NCBI GenBank assembly: GCA_905478925.1
Contig: CAJQKQ010000073.1
Span: forward strand, 1-64,000
From: an uncultured Verrucomicrobiales bacterium
Lineage (GTDB): Bacteria; Verrucomicrobiota; Verrucomicrobiia; Verrucomicrobiales; Akkermansiaceae
Reading direction: 5' to 3'
Length of the DNA: 64,000 nt
Shown here: positions 25,547-34,171 of the stretch, piece by piece
Numbering within the stretch: the first letter of the stretch is position 1
Layout: each line of letters starts with the position of its first letter
The notes under the pieces: model-generated
What the model was told of the DNA's origin: nothing
What the model saw: only the letters and a program-made list of their open reading frames with translations
Databases searched by the model: none
Translations under genes and position numbers: made by a program

Positions 25547-26476
25547 TTACTCGAGAAACTGGTGGCGAAGTTGAGTGAGTTCTTCGTCACCCAGGCCAAG
25601 GCCTTTTCGAAGATATTTGTCTAACGATCCATATTGCTTTTCAATTTCGTCGAGTGTGGCGTCGATGTAGCTGGGTTGCAGGATGTAGAAGGCTTCCATG
25701 TTGGTGGTGTCGACTTCCTCGACGGAGATGCCCTGGTTCTTGGCTGCGGCCGCGCGCAGTTGGGTGAGGCGTTTTTTGTTCTCCGTTGCCCTTAACGTGT
25801 TCGATAGAAGGTAGTCTTTACGGATACTTTCCCACGGCACGCCGAGGGCGCCGAGGATGATCGCGCTGGCGGTGCCGGTGCGGTGCACGCCGTGTGAACA
25901 GTGGAAGGCGAGCGGGAGGTTTTCCGGATCAAGCGAAGCTCGGATGAGACCTGCGTATTGCTGTTTCGCTTCTTCGGTGAGAAGGCGGTGGACCTCCGGA
26001 TTGAAGTCCGCGGGGACCTTTGAAAAATCGCCGGTTTTGCGGGCGGCAATCAGCTCGTCGATCAGGCTGCCGTCGCCGGGGTTGTGATCGATGGGCAGCG
26101 AGATTTGCTTGGTGCCGTTCGGTAGTTTGTCGGGGCCGCGACGAGCAATTTCGTTCTCGGTGAGAAAATTCACCACGGTCTTTAGCTGAATCTCGGCGAG
26201 GATCTCCACGTCGGATTCGGTGAGTTCCGGGAGCTCGCCGGTGCGGAAGATCAGGCCCTTCTTTACGGTTTTTCCGTCGGTGGTTTTATAACCGCCGAGG
26301 TCGCGAAAATTCGACTGCCCTTCGAGTTCGACATGGCGCTGCCAGGTCGTGGTTGAGGCGGCCGTCTCGTCGAAGGTGCTGGACTTCTCGGATTGGCAGG
26401 AGGTGAGAACGAGAATCGACCCTGATACCAGTAGCGTCATCGGGATTCGGAGGTTTTTAGTAGTCAAGATTGTCAT
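25547..26476 (-). CDS. tyrosine-protein phosphatase lipoprotein (Y_phosphatase3 type)
   Basis: The 309-residue protein (from ATG 26476) is a lipoprotein: SGSILVLTSC ends in a lipobox at Cys27. The mature part is a dual-specificity/tyrosine phosphatase of the bacterial Y_phosphatase3 family. It has the opening NFRDLGGYKTTDGKTVKKG, RTGELPELTESD, and the active-site loop FHCSHGVHRTG, which matches HCx5R with Cys as nucleophile. Family members dephosphorylate phosphotyrosine or phosphoinositides. An envelope-anchored copy would act outside the cytoplasm. The ATG at 26542 adds residues that do not fit ahead of the signal. No kinase is next to it. Confidence 0.85.
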   Translation of the reverse strand: MTILTTKNLRIPMTLLVSGSILVLTSCQSEKSSTFDETAASTTTWQRHVELEGQSNFRDLGGYKTTDGKTVKKGLIFRTGELPELTESDVEILAEIQLKTVVNFLTENEIARRGPDKLPNGTKQISLPIDHNPGDGSLIDELIAARKTGDFSKVPADFNPEVHRLLTEEAKQQYAGLIRASLDPENLPLAFHCSHGVHRTGTASAIILGALGVPWESIRKDYLLSNTLRATENKKRLTQLRAAAAKNQGISVEEVDTTNMEAFYILQPSYIDATLDEIEKQYGSLDKYLRKGLGLGDEELTQLRHQFLE

Positions 26477-26620
26477 GATCGGTGGGGAATGGTTGGTGCT
26501 GAAACAGGGGCGTATCATTTTCTTACGAAAGCTGTAAGGCATGATGTATTTGTTGTGTTAGCTCATTTGCACTCACGAAGGAGATCAATACCGGCGAACG
26601 GCTTGCCAGAGCGCTTCTCA

Positions 26621-26802
26621 TTAGAAGGTGAAGAGGAGGCCGAGTTGAGGTCCAAGGGCGCGTATAGGCTCAATCCAAATTTCCAACTGTCTGAACTTTC
26701 CTCGACAGGAACCAAAGGTTCCTTAAAAGTATCGGCTTCTCCGGCCAAGCCGGTCTGCGCGAAAGCGAAGGTAGCACAAAGTAATGCAAGCGATTTGGTC
26801 AT
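26621..26802 (-). pseudogene. relic of an outer-membrane beta-barrel protein gene (internal deletion)
   Basis: The gene starts with a clear signal peptide (MTKSLALLCATFAFA, cleavage near GLAGEA) and the first barrel strand WKFGLSLYAPL. Directly after, but in another frame, the bases encode GPQLGLLFTF followed by TAA at 26623-26621, a typical barrel C-terminus ending in Phe for BAM recognition. The middle of the barrel is gone. In the original frame the ORF runs on to 26563 without meaning. A plausible history is a large internal deletion joining the two ends out of frame. Confidence 0.6.
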
Positions 26803-27088
26803 CGTGTATTCATGGACATTGGAAGCGATGAGGCCGAGAAAAAACTGCCGAAGATCAAAAAACGGCAATGGCGCGAGCCTCTCGACTTGAGGAACCAGAG
26901 TCCTGCTAGCCAGATTTTCGGGTGGTTTCGGACGGGAGCTCACCGAAGTGGTTGTCGGATGGGGTATTCTTCAAGAAGCAATTCGCGTTGCCGACATTTG
27001 ATATAGATCTTTTCTTGTTCTGGTGGGATTGATGTATAACGTGATGATTACCTATCGAAAATTATCAAACTTCATACCCACCACCATC

Positions 27089-28759
27089 ATGATTAAACAA
27101 TGCCTGCTACCATGTCTCTTAACTCTTGCCGTGCTACCTGCGGTGGCGGAGCTCACCCACGATGCCGATCACTACGTTCTGAAGGCTCAGCATGCGGAGC
27201 AGTGGGCGAAAGATGACGCGACCGTGGATGCCAAACTGGCCGCGTTTAAAGCGAAGAACGGCGGTAAATCACCCAATATTCTCTACATCCTCATCGATGA
27301 CTTGGGTTACGGCGATATGGGGATCCCGGAACTCAACGCATTGCGCGGCTACGAGACCCCTGCCATCAACAAGTTCTCAGATCAGGCCATGCGACTCAAC
27401 CGCATGTATACGGAACCTTCCTGCACGCCGACCCGCTGTGCCTTTATGACTGGCCGTCAGCCCCACCGCTACGGCATGGGTGATACTGCCGTTGATATCG
27501 CCGGTTTCGGACTTCCCGGAAAGGAAGTGACGCTTGCTGAAATTCTTTCCGAGTCCGGTTATAACACCGTTCACATCGGCAAATGGCACATGGGCGACAT
27601 CAAGGAGTCCTGGCCGAATCACCAAGGCTTCGATTTCGCAGCCTTCCCCATTCACCAACAGGGTCAGCTCACCGTCTTCAATGACGATGCTGCCAAAGAA
27701 GGTGTGGCCGTCTCCATCGGACCGGGTCAGTACAATGACAAGTTCACCAAGGACAAGTGGTTCCGTCCCGATCCCGCCGCTATGGCTGTCGGCTGCGAAG
27801 GCAAAAAGGGTGAGAACATCCGCGAGGTGCACATGAAGGCCGGCGAACGCTGGACCGAGAAAAAATACGAGGAGATGAACCAGCGCTATCAGGATCAGAC
27901 CATGGAGCACCTGCGCAAGTTGGCCAAGGAGGACAAACCCTTCTTTCTCCAATACTGGCCGCTCATCCCGCTATCCAATCCGCGTGCGACCAACGACAAC
28001 TACACCACGCCCAACGGCGGCACCTACGTCGAGAAGATGAAACAGCTCGACGGCTGGATCGGGGACATCCTCAAGGAAGTCGATACCCTCGGCCTCGCCG
28101 AAAACACCATCGTGTGCATCATGGGTGACAACGGTCACTTCACCAAATACTCCCCGCAGAGCGGCTTTACTGCCATGATCTTCAGAGGCGGCAAGGCCGA
28201 CTCCACCGAAGGCGGTGTCCGCGTCGATGCCTTCGTGCGCTGGCCCGGTATGATCGAAGAGGACGCTATTGTGAGCGACATCGTCCATGTGGCTGACCTC
28301 TACACCACCTTCTCCCGCCTCGCAGGAGCGGAGGACAAGATCCCAACCGACCGCCTCATCGACGGTGTCGACCAATCCGCGCTTCTACTCGAAGGTGAAA
28401 CCAAAGGCCGTCGCGACACGGTCTTCATCTATTCCGGCAAGAAGATGGAATCCGTAGTGAAAGAGCATCTCAAGATCAAGGTTCCCGGTCCGGGTGAAAA
28501 CCCTATCGGAGCAAAGTTCTACGACCTCCAGCGTGACACTCGCGAAGAGTATCCTGTCTCCACCGAGATCGGAGCATGGGGCGGTGCTGAGTTTGTGCGC
28601 GTGATCCAACGCCACTTGGCTACCAAGAAGAAATACCCCGACACGCCTGCCGCATTCGGCATGCCCTATGACGGCATCGAGAACCAACGCCCCGAGACTC
28701 AGGCAGCAGTCAAAGCGTTCCTTATCAAGAATCGGGTGCTTCTTCAGAAGCCGAAATAA
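27089..28759 (+). CDS. arylsulfatase (sulfatase family S1), secreted
   Basis: The 556-residue protein starts at ATG 27089 (MIKQCLLPCL) with a signal peptide cut near PAVAE. Metal binding starts at Asp70/Asp71 (YILIDDLGYGDMG), and Cys112 in SCTPTRCAF is the residue converted to formylglycine by a maturation enzyme. Further family motifs are GYNTVHIGKWHMGD, IMGDNGHF and FRGGKADSTEGGVRV. The enzyme hydrolyses sulfate esters, and PVC bacteria use such enzymes on sulfated polysaccharides. It shares an N-terminal extension (HYVLKAQHAEQWAK) with the broken sulfatase at 11167-12899, so they are paralogues. No formylglycine-generating enzyme is encoded in this window. The in-frame ATG at 27023 lies ahead of the signal peptide and is unlikely. 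Confidence 0.9.
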   Translation: MIKQCLLPCLLTLAVLPAVAELTHDADHYVLKAQHAEQWAKDDATVDAKLAAFKAKNGGKSPNILYILIDDLGYGDMGIPELNALRGYETPAINKFSDQAMRLNRMYTEPSCTPTRCAFMTGRQPHRYGMGDTAVDIAGFGLPGKEVTLAEILSESGYNTVHIGKWHMGDIKESWPNHQGFDFAAFPIHQQGQLTVFNDDAAKEGVAVSIGPGQYNDKFTKDKWFRPDPAAMAVGCEGKKGENIREVHMKAGERWTEKKYEEMNQRYQDQTMEHLRKLAKEDKPFFLQYWPLIPLSNPRATNDNYTTPNGGTYVEKMKQLDGWIGDILKEVDTLGLAENTIVCIMGDNGHFTKYSPQSGFTAMIFRGGKADSTEGGVRVDAFVRWPGMIEEDAIVSDIVHVADLYTTFSRLAGAEDKIPTDRLIDGVDQSALLLEGETKGRRDTVFIYSGKKMESVVKEHLKIKVPGPGENPIGAKFYDLQRDTREEYPVSTEIGAWGGAEFVRVIQRHLATKKKYPDTPAAFGMPYDGIENQRPETQAAVKAFLIKNRVLLQKPK

Positions 28760-28955
28760 TCATTCGGAATTATGAGGTTTCCATTCGCTTCCGCAGCTCT
28801 TCCCCTGGGAATTCCCGGACTGGCATGGTGTTCGTCCGATGTTCGAGCCAGTTGGGTCGCCAAGCCTATGATCGACATCGGGAGACACAAAAAAATCAGC
28901 GATCGACGCAGAGGACGCGATCCGTCCCCCGCAGTGTCACATTTTCTCTGGAACT

Positions 28956-29384
28956 TTACCCTTTGCTATCCAGGTATTTCCAGTCGCCCTTGAAGCGTTT
29001 GAAGCGAGAGCGTTCGTGAAGTTCGCGGGCTTCAGCTCCTTCAAAGTATTCGGCGAGGAACTCGACCTTGCCGGTTTTATCACCTTTACCGCCCTTGGAA
29101 CTGCCGATGATCGTCAGGAAGCGCCAGTTGGCGTTGTGGATGGTGGCTTTGAGATGGGATACCAAGTCCGGTTCGCGGGTGTCGGGATGGGTGGTTTTGA
29201 CGAGGTAGTCGGAGAGGCGGAAAAAGTAGGCGCTAAAACGGGAGCGCATGAGTTGCTCCGCGGTCTCCGGCTTGGCCCGACCGAGATGGAATGGTTCGCA
29301 GCAGGAGCCATAGGGCTCCCGGCTCTTGCAGGGGCATAATGACTGGCTCCTCTCCCTCTCAAACTTCTCCGGTGTCTCGCTCAT
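28956..29384 (-). CDS. YchJ family protein (UPF0225, SEC-C-like zinc motif)
   Basis: A 142-residue cytosolic protein with the YchJ plan. The N-terminal cysteine cluster CPCKSREPYGSCC is a SEC-C-like zinc site, followed by the family's AEQLMRSRFSAYFFRLSDYL and DYLVKTTHP. The C-terminal half (VEFLAEYFEGAEARELHERS) resembles a small NTF2-like fold. Its function is unknown. It converges with the sulfatase gene and is unrelated to the TPR operon upstream by spacing. Confidence 0.85.
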   Translation of the reverse strand: MSETPEKFERERSQSLCPCKSREPYGSCCEPFHLGRAKPETAEQLMRSRFSAYFFRLSDYLVKTTHPDTREPDLVSHLKATIHNANWRFLTIIGSSKGGKGDKTGKVEFLAEYFEGAEARELHERSRFKRFKGDWKYLDSKG

Positions 29385-29454
29385 GCGCGGGAGTGTGAAG
29401 GGATGCGAAGAAGTTGGCGAGTCATCTCATGTCCTCAGCCCCGGCGCAGCGGAT

Positions 29455-29545
29455 GCTCTCGATTTGCCGGACGGAACAGCGGCACTGGCGTTTCGAGTCG
29501 CCGTAGAATCCGCTCGGGCAGGGGTTGGCTTTCAGGGGATCACGA
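29455..29545 (-). pseudogene. relic of a ComM/YifB Mg-chelatase-like gene
   Basis: About 30 codons read FRDPLKANPCPSGFYGDSKR and QCRCSVRQIE. This matches the region of ComM/YifB proteins that normally reads like [20 protein letters not shown] and QQI, with one zinc-site Cys changed to Ser. Neither the ATPase core upstream nor the following RISGPLLDRID is present. ComM is a DNA helicase used in natural transformation; this fragment cannot function. Confidence 0.55.
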
Positions 29546-29586
29546 AAAAGAAGCTGTACCGTGTCGCCCAGCTGTTGCTGGCTCTT

Positions 29587-29616
29587 ATGAAACTGGAGTC
29601 CTGATCCCAGTTTCAT
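29587..29616. terminator. perfect 10-bp inverted repeat
   Basis: ATGAAACTGG and CCAGTTTCAT are separated by 10 bases. It lies about 280 bp past the end of the TPR-ExbB operon on the minus strand. It has no T-run, so a terminator role is only possible. Confidence 0.3.
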
Positions 29617-29891
29617 CGATGTCTTTCCCCGGACGCGCCCGGGAGGCTGGTGAGTTTTGGAATGAGGCAATTTGGGATTCCTTTTTCGATCTCTTGGGGG
29701 ACGTGTCGATGACGGGGCGGTGGGGTTGTTGCCGAGTGCTTCCGTTGTATCGGGGTCAACCGCAAGAGCTGCGGATCACCGCAGCAGTCCAGAGCCTCCG
29801 GCGGATGGGAAGGCGCTTTCTGGAGGCACAGCGCCTCACGGATCCCAATCGTCCGTGCGACCAAATCGATTTTCGATTGCGGGATATCGGG

Positions 29892-31379
29892 TCACTCCTC
29901 TTCCGTTCCGCCGAGGGTGACGTTGATGTTGTATTTGTTCTGGAGGTGGGCGTGGGCTTTGCCGGCTTGGCCGGCCTTGGGGAAGCGCTTGCAGGTGAGC
30001 TGGAAGGTGCGGATCGCCTTTACCTTCTCCTTGGCCTCCTCGTAGGTGAAGCCTGTCTGGAGGCTGGCCTCAGGCGCCGCGGAATCGACGACCATGCACT
30101 GGGCGTAGAGCAGGATCGCCTCCTTGTGTTCGCCGAGCCTGCGGTGGCAGGAAGCCATGCGGAAGTTGTTCGCCGGGAAGCGGTCGACCTGGCGGTAAAC
30201 GCCGATGGCTTTTTTCCAATCGGAGAGCTTCTCGTAGCAGCCTGCGATGGACCAGAGATATTCGTCGGCGTGGTCGCCATCGATCTCGATGAGCTTGCGG
30301 TAGACTTCGATCGCTTCCTTGACCTTGCCTTCCTGCAGATCCATTGCGGCGATGTTTTTCAGGCCGGCGACGGGGTCCTTGAACTCCGCGTAGATGAGGC
30401 GGGCTTCCTTGCGTTTTTCGCGTTGCTTGTACCACTCGGCCATTTTCCCGAGAATCCCATCGTCGCGGCCGTAGCGCTTGGCAATCTCCTCGTAAGTTTT
30501 CCAGATTTCGGAGGGCCGGCCGAGTGTCGCGTTCAGGCCGACGGTGCGATAGAGGATCGCCTTTCCTTCCTCCGGGCGCTCCTTGATGTCCTGTTCGAGG
30601 CTGGCGAGCAACTGGTCGGCGAGGTTGATCGCGGCGCGTTTCGTTTTCTCATTTTTGAGGAGGTGTCCGACGGTTTTCGCCGAGAGGTTGAAGACGTTAT
30701 CGAAAAGCTCCTTGCCGGAATGGTTGGTGGCCAGTGCCTTTTTTCCCTCATCGAAACGCTGGGCGAAGAAATGGAATTCCGCGAGTTCCCTCGCGGCGGA
30801 GGCGCAGGCAGCCTTGGAGGCTTCGGTGCGCTTGAGCTTGAATGCGAGGTCTTCGAGCAAGCTCATGCGTTCCTCATCGTCCTTGTGGAGGCGGGCGTAG
30901 TGGAGGAGATCGAGGCGCGAGCGTATCGCGATCTCATGCTCCGGATACTCGCGGATGAGAAAACGGAAGGCTTCCTGGGCGCTCTTGACCTCGCCCATGG
31001 TGCGGTAGGCATCGGCCATGCAGTAGGCGGCGATGGTGGCCTCCTGGGATTCCGGCCAGTAATCGATGACGGATTGGAAACCATCGCGGAGCGCGGTCTT
31101 GGGTTTCTTGAGGTGCATCATCGAGTGGCTCCACATCAGCTGCGCGTAGGGCGCTCCCGGGCTTTTTTCGTAGAGCGTGAGGAATTTCTCATACTCCGCC
31201 AGGGCGGTCTTAAATTTGCCGTCGGTGTAATGCTTTTCCGCGATCCGCATCTGGTAGCGCTCGACCTCCCGCATCGCCTCGAAGGTTTTTACCGGGATCT
31301 GCTCCATCGATGAGAGCGCGGCTGCGGTGAGCGGCAGCAGAACCAAGGCGAAAGCGAGGATGGGTGGGAGAAAGGTCAT
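29892..31379 (-). CDS. TPR protein, last gene of the TolQ/ExbD operon
   Basis: The 495-residue protein starts at ATG 31379, which overlaps the DUF4159 stop as ATGA. It has a signal peptide (PPILAFALVLLPLTAAALS) and is made of tetratricopeptide-like helical pairs, for example YTDGKFKTALAEYEKFLTLY, AYCMADAYRTMGEVKSAQEA and SIAGCYEKLSDWKKAIGVYR. It is probably a periplasmic scaffold that binds partner proteins. The upstream in-frame ATG at 31499 would place 40 odd residues before the signal and lies within the DUF4159 gene. It shares its type of repeats with the two large TPR proteins upstream, which suggests all three build one assembly. Confidence 0.85.
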   Translation of the reverse strand: MTFLPPILAFALVLLPLTAAALSSMEQIPVKTFEAMREVERYQMRIAEKHYTDGKFKTALAEYEKFLTLYEKSPGAPYAQLMWSHSMMHLKKPKTALRDGFQSVIDYWPESQEATIAAYCMADAYRTMGEVKSAQEAFRFLIREYPEHEIAIRSRLDLLHYARLHKDDEERMSLLEDLAFKLKRTEASKAACASAARELAEFHFFAQRFDEGKKALATNHSGKELFDNVFNLSAKTVGHLLKNEKTKRAAINLADQLLASLEQDIKERPEEGKAILYRTVGLNATLGRPSEIWKTYEEIAKRYGRDDGILGKMAEWYKQREKRKEARLIYAEFKDPVAGLKNIAAMDLQEGKVKEAIEVYRKLIEIDGDHADEYLWSIAGCYEKLSDWKKAIGVYRQVDRFPANNFRMASCHRRLGEHKEAILLYAQCMVVDSAAPEASLQTGFTYEEAKEKVKAIRTFQLTCKRFPKAGQAGKAHAHLQNKYNINVTLGGTEEE

Positions 31380-32884
31380 TTCTTTGTGTTCTCGAGCCAT
31401 CGGTTGTATTCCGCATGGGCGTAGTGGATGATGTTGACGCCGAGTTGGTAGGAGTTTTCCCAGATCTCGTGCGGGACACCGGAGTGGCCGTCGGCCCATG
31501 CATCGCCGATGTCGCCGGGATGGTAATAGACGGCGAGCCTGCCGTCCACCACCCAGCCGAGAGCGTTGGAACGGCCGTGGGGAGCGACGATGGGAAGCTT
31601 CGGGAGCGGGTAGGGGATGCGGTGTATCGTGTGATCGAGGTAGACGGAGATCGGCTCCACCTTGGGCAGCACCCGGCGCATCATCGAAACGAACTGCCCC
31701 TCCCAGCCGGAGCTTCCGCCGTTGTCGGCGAAGAGCATGCCGTGCTTCTCCAGCAGGTATTCGCGGAGGATGCGGATTTCGGAATCGCTGACACGGATGC
31801 CTTGCTGACCCGTCATGTAAACCATGGGCGGGCTTTTGCGGGCGGGGAACGCTTTTAGGCGTGCGATCTTCATCGGCTCCGGGCGGTCGCTGACAGGCTG
31901 GCCGGTGCGGACGCCGTATTCGGTGAGGAGGTTCAGGTCGGAGCCGCGATCCATGTCCTGCTGCCAGTCGCCGCCGTCATAGATCAGGCGGATGAAACGT
32001 ACCTTGCCGCGGGTGGTGCCTGCGGAAAATCCTGCGCCGTCGGCCTTGCCCTGGCCGATCTTGTAAAGGTGCTCTGTGACCTCAAGCAACTGCAGCTCCA
32101 CGTCGTCGATGGGCGGTGGGTTGAAAAGGACGCTGCTGTAGGGGTTGATGACGTATTTCTTCTTGATGACCTTCTGGACCTTCACGATCTGGCGGAGCTG
32201 CTTTTCCTCGCCGCCGCCGAGCGGCGCCTCGTAGATCGAGCAGCCGGTGAGTCGGGTGAGGAAAAGAAATAAGAGGCCGTAGATGCAAGTGTAGGTAAGC
32301 AGGGTGAAAATCGATTGCCGGAGCTTCGGGTTTTTCTTTCCGAAATACCATGCTGCCAGCCTGCGCGGATCCCAGATTGGTTTCTCTGCAGCGGTAGGAT
32401 TTCCCCGTTTTGTCTCCCGGTCGATCCACCAAACAGCCCATGTAAGACCGATGAAAAAAGCTCCGAATGCCCCGGCGGAAGCGATGGATGAGGAGAGGGA
32501 GTATGCGGAAAAAAGCAGGGGGAAATGCGCGGCAAGCTGCCATGCGGGGAGATAGGAAATGGTGAGCGCGGCGTGGTAGGGGATGGGGGACTCGCCGACT
32601 GAAGTCGGCGCTCCCTTGCGGCGTTTGCGGTGGAGGAAGGCGAGCTTGTCTAGCCATTCGGGAGGGATGCGGACGAAAGTCTGCGTTCCATACTTGCTGA
32701 TCCAGTAGTAGCAGACTGGCAGGGCGGCTAGGAAGACGGTGAAGTGGATACCGGTGGAAAATCGGAACCAAATCTGGGCATCGAGCCATGTGAAACACCA
32801 CAGAATGGCGAAGGCAATCGTGCGCACGCCCGGCCTGCGGGAGTGTTGTCTCAGGAAGGCGATGACTTTCCGCCAATCCATCAC
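31376..32884 (-). CDS. DUF4159 membrane protein
   Basis: The 502-residue protein has about four to five membrane helices in the first 220 residues (FAILWCFTWLDAQIWF, FTVFLAALPVCYYWI, and FTLLTYTCIYGLLFLFLTR among them) and then a periplasmic or cytosolic DUF4159 domain: VRFIRLIYDGGDWQQD, PPMVYMTGQQGIRVSDSEI and GMLFADNGGSSGWEGQF. DUF4159 has a flavodoxin/GATase-like fold and is often encoded next to MoxR, VWA-domain or ExbB/ExbD genes. Its activity is unknown. Residues 91-98 are encoded by a copy of the window's REP-like repeat, probably inserted in frame. It overlaps both neighbours by ATGA. Confidence 0.85.
   Translation of the reverse strand: MMDWRKVIAFLRQHSRRPGVRTIAFAILWCFTWLDAQIWFRFSTGIHFTVFLAALPVCYYWISKYGTQTFVRIPPEWLDKLAFLHRKRRKGAPTSVGESPIPYHAALTISYLPAWQLAAHFPLLFSAYSLSSSIASAGAFGAFFIGLTWAVWWIDRETKRGNPTAAEKPIWDPRRLAAWYFGKKNPKLRQSIFTLLTYTCIYGLLFLFLTRLTGCSIYEAPLGGGEEKQLRQIVKVQKVIKKKYVINPYSSVLFNPPPIDDVELQLLEVTEHLYKIGQGKADGAGFSAGTTRGKVRFIRLIYDGGDWQQDMDRGSDLNLLTEYGVRTGQPVSDRPEPMKIARLKAFPARKSPPMVYMTGQQGIRVSDSEIRILREYLLEKHGMLFADNGGSSGWEGQFVSMMRRVLPKVEPISVYLDHTIHRIPYPLPKLPIVAPHGRSNALGWVVDGRLAVYYHPGDIGDAWADGHSGVPHEIWENSYQLGVNIIHYAHAEYNRWLENTKK
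32591..32614. repeat. REP-like palindrome inside the DUF4159 gene
   Basis: The 24 bp from CTCGCCGACTGAAG to CGGCGCTCC are identical to 54132-54155. The arms GCCGACT/AGTCGGC form a hairpin. Here it is translated in frame (GAPTSVGE) in a cytosolic loop of the protein. Confidence 0.85.
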
Positions 32885-33339
32885 TCCAGGTCTTTGAGGA
32901 AGTCGTCGCCCTTGTCTTCAAGCGGGTTGGTGCCGGGCGGTGCTGCGATCTCTCCGCCGACTCCGAGGGAGGAAAGCGGATCCGGCGCGGCGGGTGTTTC
33001 AGGTGATGTTTCCGGGGCTTTTTCCTCGGCGGTTTTTTCCTTTGCAGGGACGGATTCCGCGACGGGAACCGGTTCGTCATCGGCGTTGAAATAGGGGATC
33101 GCGGTGAAAAAGACGAGCGCTCCCGCGACGAGGCCGGTGGAGATGCAAAGCGAGCGGACAAGGCTGTTGGAGGCCACGGCTCCGAGCATTTCCTGTGGAC
33201 TCTTGCCTTTCAGTTCGCGCAGAAATGCCTGGATCTCCTGCACCGTCGCTTGGGAGTTGCCGCGCAGTTCGCGGAGGTCGGCCTTGGTGCTGGCCATCGC
33301 GCTGCGCTTCGGTTTTTGGTCTTCCTGTTTGATGTTCAT
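32881..33339 (-). CDS. single-TM protein of the TolQ/ExbD operon, unknown
   Basis: A 152-residue protein that I do not recognise. The N-terminal 60 residues are charged and helical (TKADLRELRGNSQATVQEIQ), followed by one membrane helix (ISTGLVAGALVFFTAIPYF) and a Pro/Glu/Ala-rich tail (EEKAPETSPETPAAPDPL) that would lie in the periplasm and looks disordered, somewhat like a TonB-type linker. It ends acidic (DDFLKDLE). Its place between the ExbD genes and DUF4159, overlapping each by ATGA, marks it as part of the complex. It could play the part of a TonB/TolA-like energy transducer, but there is no C-terminal TonB domain. Confidence 0.75.
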   Translation of the reverse strand: MNIKQEDQKPKRSAMASTKADLRELRGNSQATVQEIQAFLRELKGKSPQEMLGAVASNSLVRSLCISTGLVAGALVFFTAIPYFNADDEPVPVAESVPAKEKTAEEKAPETSPETPAAPDPLSSLGVGGEIAAPPGTNPLEDKGDDFLKDLE

Positions 33340-33752
33340 TTTGAATTGGTTTCGCCCTCCGGCTCAAGGATGTGTATCAGGTCGCCGCCGGCCTCGCTGA
33401 TCGCGGCGATCACCGGCTCGAAATGGGTGGCCTTCGACTGCTTGTGGACTTTTAGGAAAACGTTGCGCTGACCAGCGGGGGAGTCTCCGAGTATCTCCGT
33501 GAGCCTGCCCGCAATTTCCTGCGGTGCGATCTCCTTGCCGTCGAGGTAGGTTTTGAATCCGGCGTCGATCGTGACGGTGGCAAGCGGTGACGCGGCCATT
33601 TTCACGTCATCCATCCGTGCAGGCTCCCACTGGATGTGGCTGTCGTCCTGGGCGCGGGCGAGGATCACGAAGAAAATGAGCAGCAGGAAACCGATGTCGC
33701 CCATCGCGAACGCGGGGACGGATGCTGTGAGTTTCTTGCGCGGGAGTTTCAT
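33336..33752 (-). CDS. ExbD/TolR-type protein
   Basis: A 138-residue inner-membrane protein starting at ATG 33752 (overlapping the previous gene's stop as ATGA). The N-terminus is basic, followed by one helix (FAMGDIGFLLLIFFVILARA) with an aspartate near its start, the proton-carrying residue of this family. The periplasmic domain continues with LATVTIDAGFKTYLDGKEIA and VFLKVHKQSKATHFEPVIAA. With TolQ/ExbB it forms a motor that couples proton flow to work in the envelope. The TM segment is intact. Confidence 0.88.
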   Translation of the reverse strand: MKLPRKKLTASVPAFAMGDIGFLLLIFFVILARAQDDSHIQWEPARMDDVKMAASPLATVTIDAGFKTYLDGKEIAPQEIAGRLTEILGDSPAGQRNVFLKVHKQSKATHFEPVIAAISEAGGDLIHILEPEGETNSK

Positions 33753-34171
33753 CGGACCTGGATCGTTTTTTCGGACTCGAGCTCCAGGGTGAGTATACCA
33801 CCCGCATCGTCGATGGCCTGCGAGACGGCAAGCCACAGCGGGTAGGGGGTTTGCGGGGCGCTCTTCACCACCACGATCTTGTCGGTGTCGCGCGACTTGG
33901 CCTTGAGGGCGGCGGCGATGCGTGTGGCGAATTCATCGGGTTTCAGCGGGCTGCCGTTGAGTATGATGCTGGTCGGGGTGATCGATACTTCTAGGTTCTG
34001 GCTCTGCTCGCGCTTCTCGGATTTCTCCTCGGTTTTCGGCAAGGCCTGCGACATACCGGTCTCCGGATGCACTGCGGCGCAGACGAGGAAGAAAATAATG
34101 AGCGTGAAGGCGATGTCCGAGCTCGCGCAGGCGGGCGGATCGATCAGCATTTTTCCCCGCTTGAATTTCAT
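33749..34171 (-). CDS. ExbD/TolR-type protein (second copy)
   Basis: The 140-residue protein is a second, diverged ExbD/TolR. The TM segment SSDIAFTLIIFFLVCAAV carries the conserved aspartate (SDIAF), and the periplasmic part reads LEVSITPTSIILNGSPLKPD, then VVVKSAPQTPYPLWLAVSQA. Two different ExbD-type genes beside one TolQ/ExbB gene are common in PVC bacteria, and the two may form a heterodimer in the motor. It overlaps the TolQ/ExbB gene and the other ExbD gene by four bases each (ATGA). Confidence 0.9.
   Translation of the reverse strand: MKFKRGKMLIDPPACASSDIAFTLIIFFLVCAAVHPETGMSQALPKTEEKSEKREQSQNLEVSITPTSIILNGSPLKPDEFATRIAAALKAKSRDTDKIVVVKSAPQTPYPLWLAVSQAIDDAGGILTLELESEKTIQVR

Larger units (their letters stand above)
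29385..29891. other. 507-bp region without an intact gene
   Basis: It contains a short ComM-like relic and a perfect 10-bp hairpin (29587-29616), both listed separately. The remainder has no frame I can support. Confidence 0.55.

Noticed and set aside
26812-27006. Short plus-strand frame before the sulfatase gene
   Set aside because: No recognised features, and it overlaps the start of the OMP relic on the other strand.
28772-28993. Small plus-strand frame after the sulfatase gene starting MRFPFASAALPLGI
   Set aside because: The start looks faintly like a signal peptide, but the rest has no pattern and overlaps the YchJ gene's end.
29403-31313. 636-codon plus-strand frame opposite the TPR gene
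   Set aside because: GC-rich antisense frame; the minus strand has a signal peptide, TPRs and an ATGA-coupled start.
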